64,000 nucleotides of DNA, taken from positions 20,404,610 through 20,468,609 of the forward strand of contig NC_083590.1 in assembly GCF_027579695.1 (NCBI RefSeq). The letters run 5' to 3'. Every line of letters begins with the position of its first letter. Within the stretch, counting starts at the first letter, position 1. This DNA comes from Neoarius graeffei. Lineage: Eukaryota; Chordata; Actinopteri; Siluriformes; Ariidae. The position numbers were made by a program, and so were the translations under genes. Positions 43,930 to 56,900 of the stretch are shown piece by piece. The notes beneath the pieces were generated by a model, which saw only the letters and a program-made list of their open reading frames with translations, was not told where the DNA came from and did no database searches.

Positions 43930-44690
43930 ATCAAATACAGTTCACTAATTATACTGCACTACTGTAGTGTATCTTACGTTATTTTAACACCACAATATCA
44001 GATCGCAGCAGTCTGTGTGCACAGTGGCAAACAATAAATAATCATTATGTTGGAACAAATTTTGCTGTGAAAGTTATCCAGCTTTATTATACAGGGGTAA
44101 ATGTGATGCTTCTGCACTGTCTCACCTCTCAACAGCTCATGATCGACAAGTATGTTCAGATCATCATTGGTCTGGAAGGGAAAGTGTCCAGTAGCAGGAT
44201 GTCTGCTGTTGTCCAACACATATATAAACAGAAAGAGCAGCAACCATTACAAATATGATTCCCCACTGTCTTGTCTTTGATTATATCCCATATGTATTGT
44301 ACACTTACCTTCAAAGCTCGTGGAGACGAAGTCCTTTGACAAGTCCCCACAGTCAAAGTCAATTAACTTCATTTGCACTCTGTTGAGGAGAAGATTCTCT
44401 GCCTTAAAGTCGCGATGAAGAATTTTGCAGTCACAGTAATAATGAGCAGCCTGAACCACCTGAAGCATGAGGTCACAAACCAGTGGTTCACACAGTCACC
44501 GTCTCAAACGCGTAGCTGCTGGGGTTTTTTTTCCGCAGCACTCCTACAGCACACGGTGACAAAGACACCTCTTTTAAACAAACAGTCATTGAGTTCAACT
44601 GAAATAAGAATGAATGCTTTATGCTCTTGTCCTCTCACAATAGACAGTAATGAATTATTAATCTGGCATAAATATTACAGTCTGAATGTA
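43930..44690 (-). pseudogene. Duplicated PIM-like kinase segment, degenerate
   Basis: It aligns at DNA level, introns included, with 45779-47160 of the kinase gene just upstream. Exon remnants: about 44309-44468 (VQAAHYYCDCKILHRDFKAE, KLIDFDCGD) and about 44115-44210 (HPATGHFPFQTNDDL, VDHELLRG). DFG reads DFD. The [10 protein letters not shown] block and most of subdomains VIII-IX are missing, as is everything encoding the glycine loop and lysine. It is a non-processed pseudogene from a local segmental duplication with internal deletion. Confidence 0.8.
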
Positions 44691-44994
44691 AAATGAAGTA
44701 AACAAGGAAGTAGGTAGGAAGTATGTGAAAACTGTGTTTTTCCAAACATTTTGTGATTGATCAGGTATTCGGAGATGTCCACAAGCGCCGGTGGCCAGCG
44801 GTTTTCTCCGCCTATACAGACGGTCTGTGCCGACTAAGTGATCTCAGAAAAAAAATCTTACCTTTCAATGGTCAAGTGATTTATATCGTCTCTGCTGCCC
44901 ATAATTTGCTATAAATCCAAGTATTTCACCACGAAATTTTCTTTGATTTGGGTCTAGTGTGACCGGAAATGACGGCATATTTGTTGATCGATTC
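44691..44994. other. Intergenic, nothing recognised
   Basis: No gene, terminal repeat or microsatellite seen. Confidence 0.5.
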
Positions 44995-45196
44995 GCCTAT
45001 TACATAGCTAGGGTTACAGTGGGGGGTTAGTCCTATGGTAACCACAAGAGTTTGACTCCCCACTCACATCTGTATTGCAGCGTGCCTTGCCAGAAGGTAC
45101 CATTTTTATGATGGTCTCTGGTATGACCTGACCGTGAATAGAACTCACGATCTCCCAATCAAGAGGCAGGCACACTACCACTAGGCCACTAGTGGT
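44995..45196 (-). mobile_element. Second SINE family, minus, copy 2
   Basis: It shares TCGCCTATTACA, GAGTTTGACTCCC, CATTTTTATGATGGTCT and CTAGGCCAC with 33226-33520. Its 3' half is missing. Confidence 0.65.
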
Positions 45197-45458
45197 AAAT
45201 TTCATACATATTTTGCAAGTATGTATGAAACATCAGCGTGCCTTTGCCGCTGCAAATTCCAGAGCCACCTGCTTTTTTTTTTTGCCTGCTACTCCAGATT
45301 TTCTGGAGAACCCTGGGTATTACTCTTAGACAACTCTGGAGAATATACATTTGCAGCTTCCGCACTCTGCATATCTACCTTCTCAATACTGAACAGTAAT
45401 TACATATAATCAATCATACACAGCATCATTCACCACAGTTTTTTGTGCAAATGGTGGA

Positions 45459-47453
45459 TTATAACGTACCGTCTAGGCTCCTCCAGGGTGTCTGAGGAAA
45501 AAGCTGATACGCAGGCATCTCGTGAAACATCGGGCACTGAGAAAAGATTTTTACATCATGAATTCATGTGTAATAAGTATGATTTAGTAAATAGAAATAT
45601 CTAATCATATATGACTGCATGCAACACACTAACTGATTTTACTTATTTTAATTAGGTCTAATCTATTCTTGTTGTCTTACCAGGTCTTCCTGAAGTTTCA
45701 CTTGTGAAGTTCCACTTGAAGTAAACCACTTGTGTCTGATGATCTCCTCCAAGGATGGCCGAGACTGAGGATCTTTCTTCAGGCACCATAATATGAGTTC
45801 ACGGCAGTCTGTGTGCACAATGACAAACAAAAATGTATCATGATGTTGAAACTAATTTTGCGGTGCAATTTATACAGTTTTACGACACAGGTGTAAATGT
45901 GATGCTTCTGCACTGTCTCACCTCTAGACAGCGTACGATCTACATATACGTGCCAATTACTAATTTCCTCTTTGGTCTCAAAGGGAAAGTCTCCATGGAG
46001 CAAGTAATATAGGAGCACACCCAGACTCCAGACAGTAGCAGGACGTCCCAGATACTGCTTGTCACATATCCACTCAGGAGGAGAATAAACAGGAGTTCCT
46101 GAGTGAAAAAGAAAGAAAGAGCAGCAACCATTACAAAAATTATTCCCCACTGTCTTGTCTTTGATTATATCCCATATGTATTGTACAATTACCATAAAAG
46201 CTCGTGTAGTAGGAGTCCTTTAACAAGTCGCCACAGCCAAAGTCGATCAACTTTACTTGCAATGTCTCGGTGTTGATGAGAAGATTCTCAGACTTGATGT
46301 CACGATGCAGAACTCCGTGATCACAACAGTGACGAGCAGCCTGAACCACCTGCCACATGATGTCACGAGCCAGTGTTTCAGGCATTTCATTATTGTAGTA
46401 AGAACTACAATACTCCTGCAGGTCCATGCAGGGACTGGGTCGCTCCAGAACCAGGATGATCCACTCAGTCACTTCAAACCATTCCAGCAGCTCTACTACA
46501 TTTTCACAGTGACTCTGCGTGGACGTCATCAGCATCAAGCCAACTTCCAGAGGGAGGGGGTCCTTCTCTCCGGGCTAAAATTACAACAAAACATGACACG
46601 CGTGGGTTTGGAGTAAAATATGTCTAAACCGTGGTAAGCAATGGAAAATGTTTTGGATTGGTTCTGAGTCTAGATCGGCAGCCTTTTACTCATATCTGTT
46701 CTGAATGAAGGATAATGAAATGTGAATCTGAAACATGATTGGGAGGTGACTTAAGAGTACTGTAAGTTTACTTACAATGTTGATGTATTTGTCATCACTT
46801 GCCTTGGAGACATATTTAATAGCAACCTGTTCACAGATTAAAAAAAAAACAAAACAATTAGTACGTTCTAAAAGCTGTAAGTTAACAAATTAATACAATT
46901 ACTACAATTCCACAGCTATGACATTAGATGTCAGGAAATGGAGAGTTATTGTAATGTAATGGAGTAAATGAAAAACTGTATATGTGCAGATATATTTACC
47001 TGTTTCCCATCCTCCTTACGGACTCCTGCAAACACATAGCCAAAGCCTCCTTGTCCCAGCAGCTCTCCCTGAATGTACCTCGACTCTAACACTTCTGTTC
47101 AACAGACACACAATCATTCAGTTCAACTGAAATGAGAATGCACGAGCCTCATGCTTTCAACCTTCATCTCTTTCTCTCTCTACAGTTAATTTTTACTGAT
47201 TTATGTGTGAGCGAGCTATAAAGAATTGCCAGGTGATTTTGCAATGTTAAATAGGTTTTGTGCAAATAGTGAATTCTAACATACCCTGCGGTGTAACGAT
47301 CATCTCTGGAAGAGAAAGCTGGAGTGCAGGAGTCTGACCAGACATTAGGCCACATTTGGAGTCCGCAGTCTCCAAAGACACGTTATGGCAGCTATGTGTG
47401 AACTGTTCTTGGTCAAGATCTTCTGACTTCTTCTGGTGCAGCATTTTATATAA
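45459..47453 (-). CDS. PIM-family Ser/Thr kinase (C-terminal half of a likely Sec16-PIM fusion)
   Basis: Exons on minus: 47453-47285, 47094-47000, 46826-46776, 46574-46193, 46098-45922, 45808-45681 and 45536-45459, all GT-AG and in phase. It has every kinase landmark: glycine loop GQGGFG, VAIK lysine, catalytic [11 protein letters not shown], activation segment [11 protein letters not shown] and [18 protein letters not shown]. The hinge ERPSPCMDL is the PIM hallmark, with Pro preventing a normal hinge hydrogen bond. As a stand-alone protein it would start at the ATG at 47442-47444 (356 aa). However, that exon begins at 47453 after a good acceptor (GTCTTGTAG) with three in-frame codons (LYK) before the Met, in phase with the Sec16-like exon ending at 47988. 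The substrate is not known. PIM kinases are constitutively active, without activation-loop phosphorylation. Last exon: stop TAA at 45459-45461. Confidence 0.85.
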
Positions 47454-47987
47454 CTACAAGACAGACAGGCAAAGTCAAAATAAAGTGGTGATGAAGACAA
47501 TACTATGCATTTAAAACCTCGAAAATACACCAACACATAATCCAGTATAACAAGTTAATTGAGTGGTGGAGGTGGTTGAATTAACGCTAGCTGAGACTGT
47601 TTTGGTGGCTTTGTCATGAAGGCATTGAGTTACGGATCAGATCAGAAGGATGTGTGTTCAAATCCATGCACCACCAAACTGAATTACCATGGTTATGTCC
47701 TTGAACAAGACCTGTAACTTTCATCTTAATTGTTTCCTGCATTTACAATTAGTCACTTTTTTTAAAGCATCCACCAATTGAGCAAACTGGATTATGTGCT
47801 ATTTTATATTATGTAAGATATTATAGTTGTTTACTATAATTTATTTACAGTACTTTATGAGAGAGAGAGAGAGAGAGAGTGAGAGAGAGAGAGGGGGGGG
47901 ACAGGTAGTAGACATTGCCAGTAAATCAAAATCATGTACAATAAAATTCAAAGTAATAATTTTTAGTGTATTGAATATCATGTTTAC
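47454..47987 (-). other. Intron between the Sec16-like and kinase parts
   Basis: About 530 bp from the donor ATGATG|GTAAAC to TTGTAG. It holds a (GA)n run at 47860-47895 and no promoter-like or poly(A) arrangement that would clearly separate two genes. AATAAA does not occur in a convincing 3'-end context on minus. Confidence 0.55.
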
Positions 47988-50900
47988 CATCATCATCAGT
48001 CTCTTCAGCTGCCCCGAGACGCTGATGGATGAAGCGATCACTGCTGTAGCAATGCATACACCATACTCATGAGCACGATCAGGAAGTCCAGCTTCGGCAA
48101 GCTTGATGGCATGCAAGGCCTTGTATTTCTAAGGCAGAAAGAGTCATTCATCATCAGGACAACGCATCCCATTTAAATTTTAGATGGTTTTATATTTAAA
48201 AAAAAAAATTGAGAGAAATTCTAACCTGGAAGTTTTTCTGAGCGAACCCGGAGGACAGGAACAGCATGTATTCATAGATTTCAGTACGCTCAATCGCTTC
48301 CCTGATGGCTGCTTTACTGTTTAGCTGCAACCTGCTGCAAAAGAGAATTAAATATTAGGTCACAAGTGAAGGAAAATAAACGTGCACACACATGCAGAAA
48401 ACCAAAATACCTTCCACATCCAATCAGGTCAAAGATGGCGTTACTGTATGTTCCCAGTTCTTGTTGGGCTACCACATAGCAGATCTGTGCAGGAAAAAAC
48501 TGTCCTTTGTGGGCTACAGGTGAAAAGCAATACATCAGAGTCCATGAAACATGAAACAGCCCAGAGCTGATGATAGATACAAGAGAGGTTACTTTCAGAA
48601 AATACACTGTTACTGTGAAGCTTCTCCATACCAAGACTGTCTGCCATTTCAATCAGAGCTTCTTTTTTCTCGTCGTCTGGGACAGGGAAGCACAAGAGAT
48701 GTGCCAGAGAAAGGCACCAATTTTCCTGATTCTCCCCACCAATAACCTGTAGCAGGAATTTCATGTTAGTCAGCATGACACCAACATAAAACAATGCAGA
48801 AGTACACATTTACAACACATAATACAGTCAGGTGGTGATGTTGATGTGATGATATACTCACTTTTGCTCTGTTCTTCCTCAGACACCTGTAACCCTTGAA
48901 GACACATGGTGCGACTTCACACATCATTGGTTTCTATAAAAAAAAAAAAAAAAGTATTTTAACTTGCATGTTTAGCACAAGTACACTCACTGGCCACTTT
49001 AATAGGAACTTGTTCTTGATTCTAAGATTCCTGTTCTTGGCTGCAGGACTGGAACCCAATGCCGTGTTGTGCTGTTGCATGCTGAGATGCTTTTCTGCTC
49101 ACCACGGTTGTAAAGAGTTGCTATATCTTTCCTGGCAGCTTGAACCAATCTGGCCATTTTCCTCTGACTTCTCTTAACAAGGCGTTTGTTTCCACCTACA
49201 GAACTGTCGCTCACTCAATGTTTTTTTTGTTTTTCGCACCATTCTCTCTGTGTAAACTCTAGAGACTGTTGTGTGTGAAAACCCCAGGAAATCAACAGCT
49301 TCTGAAATACTCAAACCAGTCCATCTGGCTCAAACCAACACCCATGCCACAGTGAAAGGCACACTTTGGAGATCATAATTTTTCCCATTCTGATGTTTGA
49401 AGTGAACATTAACTGAAGCTCTTGATTTGTATCTGCATGATTTTATGCATTGTGTTGCTGTCAAGGAATTGGCTGATTAGATACCTGCATAAAACAGCAG
49501 CTGGGTGGGTGTACTTAATAAAGTGGCCGATGAGTGTATATTTAATCACTAATGCAATTTTTTACATTTCAGAGAATTTTGCTTCAACCATGACATAATG
49601 AACTACAAAACTTACTCCATCTTTCTTGCAGAAGAGCTCCATAATCATCCAGAAGATGTAGGCTTCTTTTTGCCAAGGTTCATCCACATGCAGGAGACAC
49701 TCCTGAGATTTCTTCTGGATAAAGGCAACCAGGTCCTCTTTCTGTATCTCTTTGCTGTGACAGATAATGAAACAGGACAGCACAAAACATTACTTCCGAT
49801 ATAGCCTGTGTATTTAATGTGTGTTATATGAGAGGAGAAAGCGATTCTCACCTCAGCAGAGGGCCAGGAAACGTTTGACTCCAGCGATCGGAGAAGTAGC
49901 CATCATCATGGTCCAGATTGGTGGCACTCCCTGGAGCTAAAACATGAGTTAGAGATAAGACTCGTACTGTACATACTAATATAAACGAACATTCATTTGA
50001 CAGTATTGTACTGTTTTTAATCTAACTGTGTTCAGGATTACAAACTGGGTTAAACATAACACCTTGGAAACATGGGTTTATTTTTATTTATTTCAAACTA
50101 TCTTGTGGGTAAAAATGATTACATTACTGCACTGTTATGGTTACTGCAGGGCTAGGTGATACAACAATGTGTTATATGGACATGAGTGTTTTACTGGGAA
50201 ATACACCACTTGTATTTTTCATACGAGCTCTGTCCGGGACATGGAGAACCAAGACCGTGACATAAATCTCTGTATGTCACTCGTGAGGAAATCGATGAAT
50301 TGTTTTGATAAATTTGGGTAGTTTGTTTATGAAGGTGTCTATATTAAAAAAAAAAGTTATATATAACACTCTGGCTTGAAGATATGAAGTTTCTTCTTGT
50401 GTTGAAAAACTCGCGTTTTTCAGAAGATACAATCGCAGATCTGAGTGAAATCTTTAAATAGCGTTGAGTGGTCTATCAGATATATTCCGTTCAGCTAGCA
50501 TGATGCTGAACAAGTTGAAGATGAGTAGCTGAATGGAATATATCTGATATACCATGAAAAACAGCCAGCCAATATTACCACCTCACCTGGGACAGAGTCC
50601 ACCGGGGGTGAGGTATTGTTTTCGGTGGAGTTTGTTTTTTGCTAATGTTACGGGAAAACGGCTGGACCAATGCTCATGAAACTTTCAAGATAGATGGGCA
50701 TCGGTCTCAAATAGAACCTCCAACATTTTGGGGGTTATCCGGTCAAGGTTTTTGTGGCTACTGCTTCATATACAGTGGGGCAAAAAAGTATTTAGTCAGC
50801 CACCAATTGTGCAAGTTCTCCCACTTAAACAGATGAGAGATGCCTGTAATTTTCATCATAGGTACACTTCAACTATGAGAGACAGAATGGGGGGAAAGAA

Positions 50901-53900
50901 TCCAGGAAATCACATTGTAGGATTTTTAATGAATTAATTGGTAAATTCCTCGGTAAAATAAGTATTTGGTCACCTACAAACAAGCAAGATTTCTGGCTCT
51001 CACAGACCTGTAACTTCTTTAAGAGGCTCCTCTGTCCTCCACTCATTACCTGTATTAATGGCACCTGTTTGAACTCGTTATCAGTATAAAAGACACCTGT
51101 CCACAACCTCAAACAGTCACACTCCAAACTCCACTATGGCCAAGACCAAAGAGCTGTCAAAGGACACCAGAAACAAAATTGTAGACCTGCACCAGGCTGG
51201 GAAGACTGAATCTGCAATAGGTAAGCAGCTTGGTGTGAAGAAATCAACTGTGGGAACAATTATTAGAAAATGGAAGACATACAAGACCACTGACAATCTC
51301 CCTCGATCTGGGGCTCCATGCAAGATCTCACCCCGTGGGGTCAAAATGATCACAAGAACGGTGAGCAAAAATCCCAGAAACACATGGGGGGACCTAGTGA
51401 ATGACCTGCAGAGAGCTGGGACCAAAGTAACAAAGGCTACCATCAGTAACACTACGCCGCCAGGGACTCAAATCCTGCAGTGCCAGACGTGTCCCCCTGC
51501 TTAAGCCAGTACATGTCCAGACCCGTCTGAAGTTTGCTAGAGAGCATTTGGATGATCCAGAAGAGGATTGGGAGAATGTCATATGGTCAGATGAAACCAA
51601 AATAGAACTTTTTGGTAAAAACTCAACTTGTCGTGTTTGGAGCAGAAAGAATGTTGAGTTGCATCCAAAGAACACCATACCTACTGTGAAGCATGGGGGT
51701 GGAAACATCATGCTTTGGGGCTGTTTTTCTGCAAAGGGACCAGGACGACTGATCCGTGTAAAGGAAAGAATGAATGGGGCCATGTATCATGAGATTAAGA
51801 GAAAACCTCCTTCCATCAGCAAGGGCATTGAAGATGAAACGTGGCTGGGTCTTTCAGCATGACAATGATCCCAAACACACCGCCCGGGCAACGAAGGAAT
51901 GGCTTCATAAGAAGCATTTCAAGGTCCTGGAGTGGCCTAGCCAGTCTCCAGATTTCAACCCCATAGAAAATCTTTGGAGGGAGTTGAAAGTCCGTGTTGC
52001 CCAGCCACAGCCCCAAAACATCACTGCTCTAGAGGAGATCTGCATGGAGGAATGGGTCAAAATACCAGCAACAGTGTGTGAAAACCTTGTGAAGACTTGC
52101 AGAAAACATTTGACCTCTGTCATTGCCAACAAAGGGTATATAACAAAGTATTGAGATAAACTTTTGTTATTGACCAAATACTTATTTTCCACCATAATTT
52201 GCAAATAAATTATTTAAAAATCAGTGATTTTCTGGATTTTTTTTTCTCATTTTGTCTCTCATAGTGGGAGCAAGTGGGAGAACTTGCACAATTGGTGACT
52301 GACTAAATACTTTTTTGCCCCACTGTAGAGGCGGTAGCCACTATGTCATTGTGCTGTAAGAATGTAAGAGTGTGACAATAGCGCAGTACGGTGTGTTCTA
52401 ATTGGCTGAGAGGAGTACGTAGTACAGGGTGTTCTGACTGGCTGAGAGCAGCAGAGAATCAGAACCATGTTTATTGGCCAAGTATGTTCACACAAGGTCA
52501 AAATTAAGGTCAAGCTCACCAAAAGGTCAAAATCGTTTTTTCGCGATATCGTCCTTCATATTCACCATAAGTGCTACCAGGTGAGGTTTGTTTTGCCTGG
52601 CAACACGTTGTTATTATTATTATTATTATTCATTCGATTGGGCGGCAGAAAACTCTCATTGGATATTCATATCAGCTTCAGCATGTGACATCATGTCTTG
52701 ATAACCGTGTAATATCGTAAACCATATTCAGTGCTCATTCTCCATTGGGTAGTGACATAATACACGTAGGATAAGCGATATGCTAACAATATTGCATGCT
52801 CTCAAACCAAATGAATGAAACCCACAAGAAGGGAATAGAATACATGTTTTTATTCCATTGAAAAAGTGTCCTGTATGTATAATAATTCCCGATATTTCAC
52901 TCTGATGACATCACTCCCAGTGTTTTCCCACTGACTGGACGTGCAGTGTCAAAATCATGAACCAGATAAAAAAAAAATATTATGATTAACTTGCGTGTTT
53001 TTATTTGCAGATGTGTCCATATAATATAAAGAACATTACATGGCGGCACGAAGATATGAACTTCTCGTGTTGAAAAATATATCATTCATCCACGTCACTC
53101 ACTTGTAATATCTACATTCACCACTTGAAGATAAACTTCATATCTCTGCGCCACTGTAATATCCATCCATCTTCTACTGCTTATCTGGGTCTGGGTCACG
53201 GGGGTAGCAGCCTAAGCAGAGCAGCCCAGACTTCCCTTTCCCTGGCCACGTCCACCAGCTCTTCCGGGGGAATACCAAGGCGTTCCCAGGCCAGCCAAGA
53301 GATGTAATCTCTCCAGCATGTCCTGGGTCTGCCCCGGGGTCTCCTCCCAGTGGGGCATGCCCAGAAAACCTCCCTTGGGAGGTGTCCAGGGGGCATCCTA
53401 ACAAGGTGTCCGAACCACCTCAACTGACTCCTTTTGATGTGGAGCAGCTGTTCTACACCGAGTCTCTCCCGAATGACCAAGCTTCTCACCCTGTCTAAGG
53501 GAGAGCCCAACCACCCTGCGGAGAACATGAAGGCGGACAACATGAAGGCGGGATTGAGGAGATCCTCAAAGTATTCCTTCCACCGTCAGATGATGCCCCC
53601 AGTTGAGGTCAATAGCACGCCATCCTCGCTGTAAACAGTAGGGACAGAGCACTGCTTCCCCTTCCTGAGGTGCCGGACGGTTTGCCAGAATCTCTTTGAG
53701 GCCCCAACCAAAAGTCACTTTCCATGGCTTCACAGAACTCCTCCCACACCCAAGTTTTTGCTTCAGTGACCGCCAGAGCCGCATTCTGCTTGGCCCATTG
53801 GTATCTGTCAGCTGCCTCTGGAGACCCACAGGCTAACCAAGCCCAATAGGACTCCTTCAGCTTGATGGCTCCCCTCACTGCAGGTGTCCACCACCGGGTT

Positions 53901-56900
53901 CAGGGATTACCGCTACGACAGGCACCAACAACCTTGCAGCCGCAGCTCTGCACAGCCGCCTCAGCAATGGAGGTACGGAACATGGTCCACTCAGACTCAA
54001 TGCCCCCATCCTCCCCCAGTATGCAGTTGAAGCTCTGCCGGATGTGGCAGTTGAAGATCTGACAGATAGGAGCCTCCGCCAGACATTCCCAGCATACCCT
54101 CACTACACGTTTGGGCCTGCCAGGGCCTGTCCGGCCTCCTCCCCCACCATCTGATCCAGCTCACCACCAGGTAGTGATCAGTTGACAGCTCTGCTCCTCT
54201 CTTCACCTGAGTGTACAAGACATACGGTTGTACATCAGATGAAATGACTACAAAGTCAATCATTGATCTATGGCTTAGGGTGTGCTCGTGCCATGTGCAC
54301 TTATGGACACCCTTATGCTTGAACATGGTGTTCGTTATGGCCAAACTGTGCATGGCACAGAAGTCCAACAACTGAACACCGCTCAGGTTCAGATTGGGCA
54401 GGCCATTCCTCCCAGTCACACCCCTCCAGGTCTCACAATCATTGCCCATGTGAGCATTGAAGTCCCCCAGTAAAACAATGGAGTCCCCTTGTGGTGCACT
54501 GTCTAGCACCCCACTCAAGGACTCCAAGAAGGCCGGGTACTCTGAACTACCATTTGGCGCATAAGCACAAATGACAGTCAGAGACCGTTCCCTGACCCAA
54601 AGGCGCAGGGAAATGACCCTCTCATTCACTGGGGAGAATTCCGATGTTAGTATGCTGAAATGGGGGGCTATGAATAGCCCCACCCCTGCCCGGTGCCGCT
54701 CACCCTTGGCAACTCCAGCATAGAAGAGAGTCCAACCACTCTCCAGGAAAGTGGTTCCAGATCCCAAGCTATGCGTTGAGGTGAGCCCAACTATATCTAG
54801 TCGGTACCGCTCAACCCCATGCACAAGCTCAGGCTCTTTCCCCACCAGAGAGGTGACATTCCATGTCCCAAAAGCCAGTTTTGTCAGCCAGAGAAAGTTG
54901 TCACCGTGTAATATCCTCGATATAATACTGATATCTTGATAAATTGTCACGATACACTTTCCTGAGATATTGATTTCATAGTTTTATATCTTTGATGGCA
55001 AAATGTGAACGTTTTTACAGATTTCTACATACTCAATGTTTTTATTTTTCTAAAAATTATGTATAAGCATCAAGCTCACAATTTACATTTTTTTGGGTTG
55101 TTTTTGTAATGTAGCTACTGTTTTTGCTGGTAGTTTGTCAGAAAGTTTATATACAGTGGTGTTTGAAAGTTTGTGAACCCTTCTGAATTTTCCACATTTC
55201 TGCATATGACCTAAAACATCAGATTTTCACACAAATCCAAAAAGTCAAGTCAAGTTTATTTCTATAGCACTTTTAACAATAGACATTGTCGCAAAGCAGC
55301 TTTACAGAATTTGAATGACTTTAAACATGAGCTAATTTTATCCCTAATCTATCCTCAATGAGCAAGCCTGTGGCAAGGAAAAACTCCCTCAGACAAGAGG
55401 AAGAAACCTCGAGAAGAACCAGACTCAAAAGGGAAAACATCCTCATTTGGGTGATAACAGACAACATGATAACATTAACAGTTTTAACATGAAGTCAGTT
55501 TCGTTGATAGTAAAAAAAAAAAGTAGATAAAGAGAACCCAGTTAAACAAATGAGACAAAAATATTATACTTGGTCATTTACTTATTGAGGAAAATGATCC
55601 AATATTACATATCTGTGAGTGGCAAAAGTATGTGAACCTCTACGATTAGCAGTTAATTTGAAGGTGAAATTAGAGTCAGGTGTTTTCAATCAATGGGATG
55701 ACAATCAGGTGGGAGTGGGCACCCTGTTTTATTTAAAGAACAGGGATCTATCAAAGTCTGATTTTCACAACACATGTTTGTAGAAGTGAATCAAACAAAG
55801 GAGATTTCTGAGGACCTCAGAAAAAGCATTGTTGATGCTCACCAGGCTGGAAAAGGTTACAAAACCATCTCTAAAGAGTTTGGACTCCACCAATCCACAG
55901 TCAGACAGATTGTGTACAAATGGAGGAAATTCAAGACCATTGTTACTCTCCCCAGGAATGGTCGACCAACTAATGGCCCTTTTCCACTACCCTTTTTCAG
56001 CTCACTTCAGCTCGCTTCAGCTCACTTCAGCCCGACACGGCTCGCGTTTCGACTACCAAAAAACAGCACGACTCAGCTCGCTTCAGCCCTGCTTAGCTCC
56101 TAAAACTCGCACCGTTTTGGAGTGGGGCTGAAGCGAGCCGAAGCGAGCCGAGTGAGGCTGGGGGCGTGAGCAGACACTCCCCTGTGCACTGATTGGTGAG
56201 GAGGAGTGTCCTCACATGCCCACACGCCCCGCGAGCGCGCTGGGATCTGTAAACACCGCAAACCCGGAAGAAGAATAATTACGAATTACGAGAATTTCTG
56301 AAGCCTTATGCGCCTCGCCTCATCTATACGCTCTTGCCAGTATCTGTTGGCGTTGTCGGTGACAACAAGCCACAGCACCAAGACCAGCAACACTAACGAC
56401 TCCATGTCCATGTTTATTGTTTACTATCCGGGTCGTGAGACTACCGCTTAAAAGCTCACCGATGTCACTGTTTGCGCTGCTTAACGACATCACGTGATGT
56501 CCACCCACTTTCGCTAACTCCACCCAATGTGTCCACCCACTTCCAGCCAGCACGGTTCAGCGCGGTTGTAGTCGAAATGCAACTCCAACAGCCCCACTCA
56601 GCTCGACTCAGCACGGCACGGCTCAGCCCGACTCAGCCGCATTTGTAGTGGAAAAGCGGCAAAAGATCACTCCAAGAACAAGGCGTGTAATAGTCAGCGA
56701 GGTCACAAAGGACCCCAGGGTAACTTCTAAGCAACTGAAGACCTCTTTCACATTGGCTAATGTTAATGTTCATGAGTCCACCATCAGGAGAACACTGAAC
56801 AACAATGGTGTGCATGGCAGGGTTGCAAGGAGAAAGCCACTGCTCTCCAAAAAGAACATTGCTGCTCGTCTGTAGTTTGCTAAAGATCACGTGGACAAGC

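Larger units (their letters stand above)
53160..54895 (-). mobile_element. APE-type LINE with internal deletion, minus
   Basis: The 5' part (54895 down to about 53997) encodes an endonuclease domain. A following region (about 53995-53560) continues toward RT, and then most of the RT core is missing. The last part (53543-53196) is the C-terminal tail. The 3' end is CCATCCATCTTCTACTGC in plus orientation. It lies in the long intron of the Sec16-like gene. Confidence 0.85.

Noticed and set aside
43930-44690. A second functional PIM-like kinase
   Set aside because: Catalytic and activation segments are missing and DFG is changed. It is a partial duplicate.
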